Notes under the pieces: generated by a model
The model's input: the letters and a program-made list of their open reading frames with translations, nothing else
Database searches by the model: none
What the model was told of the DNA's origin: nothing
Assembly: GCA_937901125.1 (NCBI GenBank)
Contig: CALCGT010000044.1
Coordinates: 1-54,293, forward strand
Reading direction: 5' to 3'
Source of the DNA: an uncultured Clostridia bacterium
GTDB taxonomy: Bacteria > Bacillota > Clostridia > Lachnospirales > Anaerotignaceae
Length of the DNA: 54,293 bases
Program-made: the position numbers and the translations under genes
Part shown: positions 51,966-54,293 of the stretch, in pieces
How positions within the stretch are numbered: the first letter of the stretch is position 1
How the letters are laid out: every line of letters begins with the position of its first letter

Positions 51966-53348
51966 TCAATGCGGACATTTAGCTTCACTGACTGTTCTAA
52001 TCACATCGCCCTTCCACAATCTACCGCAAGAAGTACATTTTTGTCCTTCATAGTATGTAGTCACACAGGAGCCATCGCTCTTTTTCTTATGCTCTTTTAT
52101 AGTCGTATCCACAAGATTATGAACATGCTGTGGATCGATCTGTCCCTGCTCCGACACATCAACTGCCTTGCCATTATAGATAATTTCGTATGTGGTATCT
52201 TTTGTATTGTACGGGGTAAACTCCACAAACCCCTCTTTGCTTACAGAATCTCTATTCTGGGAATCCTTATCAAACATCATTTCGTCTGCGGAACACTCTG
52301 TGACTTCGCTTGCTTTTACAATCTCAACATTCCTGGAAAACAGCATATTCACAGGAACATCTGCTTCTTTTGCAACTGCGTTACCGCAAAACATCGACAG
52401 CATAGCAAATGATGCCACCGCCGCTTTTCCTAACATACTAATTTTTCCGCTTTTTCTCATAATTTTTGTCATCCTCCTTTTATAATTTTTTATATCCAGT
52501 CCAGCAAAGCTGACACTGAATAACTCCCCTTTTCTCCTGCTCTGTTCCAGTTCCAGCACTTTTATAATCAGTTCACAATATTTCCGTTTCTGTCCCTTGG
52601 TAAAATTTTTCGTTACTTCCTCATCACAGGCAGCTTCCATCCAGTCTGATAGGCTATCCCTCAAAAAATAGTACAGAGGGTTAAACCAATTCAGACAATT
52701 CAAAAGCAATATTAGCAGCTTTCGGGGCAAATCCCGGTGCATAACATGGTAAAATTCATGTTCCAGGATAAACCCGACTTCCTCCTCATCAAAGGAAGTT
52801 ATCATGTAGGAAGGGATAACGATGTACCTGTTTCGCAAACCAATCGTGCATGGTGTCGATATGCCACAGCACCCAACAAGACTTACATTTGATACCGCTT
52901 TTTCGTTTTTCATTCCAGAAAACTTTACATGCCATAAATCATCGTTGATGCTGAACATACTTTTTCTCACAGAATATACCAAACGAATATATCTCCACAC
53001 ATAATAGATCAGAAAAGCTGCCACCCCTATGAGCCAAATGATACCTAGGTATTCCAAGTTCGTCCGTTCTCTAACACTGCTGACAAAACCATCATATCCG
53101 CCGATATCCTGATACACTACCAAGTCAGATCTAATAAAAGCCCTCTCGCTTCCGTCTTTGATCGACACAGCGAAATAAAGTGGTGTCACAAAGGAAAACA
53201 AAGCTACCGTATTCACATATACCATAGCTCTTGCTGAAGTCCATTTATAAGCGAGTTTTTCAAACGGAAGAAAAAGCGCGCAAAAGATAAACCCGCTAAT
53301 AGATAGCAGCAACGCTATAATAAATGCACGCTCAATCATCAAATTCAT
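51966..53348 (-). CDS. blaR1: BlaR1-type M56 membrane metallopeptidase with short sensor tail
   Basis: A 460-aa protein related to the antirepressor BlaR1/MecR1, which on sensing a signal activates its peptidase and causes cleavage of BlaI. Four N-terminal hydrophobic segments surround the M56 domain, with zinc motif EHEFYH (about residue 193) and the downstream EAACDEEV. A last helix (about 310-330) leads to an external tail of about 130 residues with CTSCGRLW. That tail is too short for a penicillin-binding sensor and lacks SxxK/KTG motifs, so the ligand is unknown. ATG 53348 has AAAGG 9 bases before it and overlaps the end of blaI by 17 bases. Confidence 0.82.
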   Translation of the reverse strand: MNLMIERAFIIALLLSISGFIFCALFLPFEKLAYKWTSARAMVYVNTVALFSFVTPLYFAVSIKDGSERAFIRSDLVVYQDIGGYDGFVSSVRERTNLEYLGIIWLIGVAAFLIYYVWRYIRLVYSVRKSMFSINDDLWHVKFSGMKNEKAVSNVSLVGCCGISTPCTIGLRNRYIVIPSYMITSFDEEEVGFILEHEFYHVMHRDLPRKLLILLLNCLNWFNPLYYFLRDSLSDWMEAACDEEVTKNFTKGQKRKYCELIIKVLELEQSRRKGELFSVSFAGLDIKNYKRRMTKIMRKSGKISMLGKAAVASFAMLSMFCGNAVAKEADVPVNMLFSRNVEIVKASEVTECSADEMMFDKDSQNRDSVSKEGFVEFTPYNTKDTTYEIIYNGKAVDVSEQGQIDPQHVHNLVDTTIKEHKKKSDGSCVTTYYEGQKCTSCGRLWKGDVIRTVSEAKCPH

Positions 53349-53496
53349 CTAACCACGCCTTTAAATCTTCAAGATCGTTTTTGCTGATTTTGTCACTGCC
53401 CCGGAAGGCTACCAGAAAATTCTTCAGCGATCCTCCGAATTTACTTTCAACAAAGCCTTCCGCTTCCTTTTTTTCATATTGCTCTTTACTGATCAA
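53316..53496. repeat. 181-bp direct repeat, copy 2
   Basis: Identical to 49796-49976. Here the left part continues into the full blaR1 gene, so this copy keeps the original blaI-blaR1 junction. Its right edge is the border of the recombinase element. Confidence 0.95.
53332..53496 (-). pseudogene. blaI: BlaI/MecI-type repressor, C-terminal fragment (copy 2)
   Basis: The last 55 codons of blaI (ISKEQYEKKEAEG to LDEFDD), cut at GATCAA where the recombinase-element end begins. The frame runs a few codons into foreign DNA. blaR1 therefore has no intact cognate repressor gene in the window. Confidence 0.8.
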
Positions 53497-53530
53497 AACA
53501 TCGGTGTACAAGGGGTACAAACAAGATAAA
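53497..53530. other. Candidate end/attachment site of the serine-recombinase element
   Basis: Just outside the blaI homology lies the imperfect palindrome TGTAC-AAGGG-GTACA (53505-53519), followed by AT-rich DNA up to the recombinase stop at 53561. Large serine recombinases use sites of this kind close to their own gene. The other end is outside the window. Confidence 0.45.
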
Positions 53531-53560
53531 ATAGAAATGAGGGGCGATAGAGCGGAAATG

Positions 53561-54293
53561 TCAGATTTTCCACTCTATCTGAACACGGTCGCTGGTGGCC
53601 TTGATCGTAGAGATCAAACCATCGGCGGCTTTTCTTTTGTCGTCAAAATCTATGCTGTCCCAGTTGTCGAGATAATAGGATAACTTCTTTATCTGCTGGG
53701 GAGATATGGTTTCAACGCTCAATTCGGCGATTGCCTTTGAAATGGTCTGGCGTCGGGTGTCCAGTTCTTCAATTTTTTTGTTGGCGTAGGCAAGCAAGGT
53801 CGCATTGGCTCCGGTCAGCGTATCCAGCAGCTTTTCAATTTCTGCCTCCACCTGTGCCAGCTCCACTTGATAGGCGGTCAGCTTCGGATTGACTTTTTCC
53901 TCCCTGCCGTGGAGTATCTGAAAGTCTTTGAACTTCTCCTGCATGGCCGAGAAAATGAATTGCTCAAATTCTTCTTTGCGGATTTTCCCGCAGCCCGGAC
54001 AGCCTTTGTTTTCCGTCCGTTTGGTACAGCGGAAATATCCGGTGCTATTTGGTACATGGGTGGCTTTCAAAGCATACCCACAATGCCCGCATTTGATTTT
54101 TCCGGCCAGCCAAGTGTTCTTCGGTTTCCGTCCCTGCTGGAAGGTGGTATTTGCCATAAGTTTTTTCCGGCATTTCAGCCATGTGTCAGAGGAAATGAGT
54201 GCTTCATGGGGAGCGATAACAAGTATCTGGTCTTTTAAGCACCTGTCCTTGTCCTCCTTCACATCCCGCCCCTGATAGAGATAGCAGCCGTTT
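53561..54293 (-). CDS. Large serine recombinase, C-terminal part (continues beyond the window)
   Basis: About 244 codons of a TnpX-like site-specific recombinase. The frame is open to the window edge (GCYLYQGRDVKEDKDR). It contains the end of the recombinase domain, the zinc ribbon (KCGHCGYALK, with second cysteine pair in FRCTKR and CPGCGKI), a coiled-coil region (about 125-185 of the visible part) and the C-terminal DDKRKAADGLI segment. The catalytic serine domain lies outside the window. Such enzymes move integrative or transposable elements through a circular form. Its stop is 65 bases from the blaI border, so the element appears inserted in blaI. Confidence 0.88.
   Translation of the reverse strand, partial: NGCYLYQGRDVKEDKDRCLKDQILVIAPHEALISSDTWLKCRKKLMANTTFQQGRKPKNTWLAGKIKCGHCGYALKATHVPNSTGYFRCTKRTENKGCPGCGKIRKEEFEQFIFSAMQEKFKDFQILHGREEKVNPKLTAYQVELAQVEAEIEKLLDTLTGANATLLAYANKKIEELDTRRQTISKAIAELSVETISPQQIKKLSYYLDNWDSIDFDDKRKAADGLISTIKATSDRVQIEWKI

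Noticed and set aside
51966..53348. Beta-lactam resistance regulator
   Set aside because: The family match is to the M56 peptidase only; the penicillin-sensing domain and a beta-lactamase gene are both missing in the window.

Overview
The window reads as chromosome of a low-to-mid GC, Gram-positive, anaerobic, endospore-forming Clostridia member. The reasons are a SpoIVB (S55) peptidase, S-layer-homology (SLH) surface proteins, a class B sortase with a sortase-anchored adhesin, ECF vitamin transporters, an NadA/NadB quinolinate route and Clostridia-type purB/purA/purC and ilvBNCD clusters. A Lachnospirales/Anaerotignum-like gut bacterium would fit, but that is inference.

Layout. 1-5.5 kb: methyltransferase with a small membrane protein, a frameshifted degV, a frameshifted DUF5131 gene lying between two copies of the spoIVB 3' end, spoIVB, and a D,D-carboxypeptidase. 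5.7-8.7 kb (+): SLH protein with five repeats, then a DUF4430 protein coupled to an ECF S component. 8.8-12.7 kb (-): metF, a stand-alone MetH-reactivation protein, and metH. 13-18.6 kb: a truncated ORF and the ilvB-ilvN-ilvC-ilvD operon. 18.9-21 kb: ferredoxin-type protein with a CRP/FNR-like site, DUF3006, and a secreted ComEC-like metallo-beta-lactamase protein. 21.3-25.2 kb: carA and carB, both visibly damaged. 25.3-28.7 kb: purC-purA-purB, with a terminator almost at its transcription start. 29-32.8 kb (+): a frameshifted ANTAR regulator and nadA-nadB-nadC.

32.9-41.8 kb (-) is the most interesting part. A cobalamin riboswitch followed by two terminators heads a five-gene operon. It encodes (1) a 946-aa SLH-anchored protein with an alpha/alpha-barrel followed by a DUF4430 domain, the domain order of human intrinsic factor and transcobalamin; (2) a second SLH-anchored alpha/alpha-barrel protein; (3) a DUF4430 lipoprotein; (4) EcfT; (5) one polypeptide carrying two ECF ATPases and an S component. 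I read this as a Gram-positive, wall-anchored, intrinsic-factor-like corrinoid capture and import system. A smaller DUF4430 + S-component pair sits beside the B12-dependent metH operon, so uptake and use may be linked.

42-54.3 kb is accessory DNA: an integrase relic, class B sortase, a 1954-aa VPQTG adhesin with no ATG/GTG/TTG start next to its Shine-Dalgarno sequence, an IS110-family transposase remnant, a BlaR1-type M56 protein with two unknown secreted/membrane proteins, two identical 181-bp copies of a blaI 3' end, and the C-terminal part of a large serine recombinase running off the window.

Several genes carry single-base deletions, some in short homopolymers. They may be real decay or assembly error, and read-level checking would decide.
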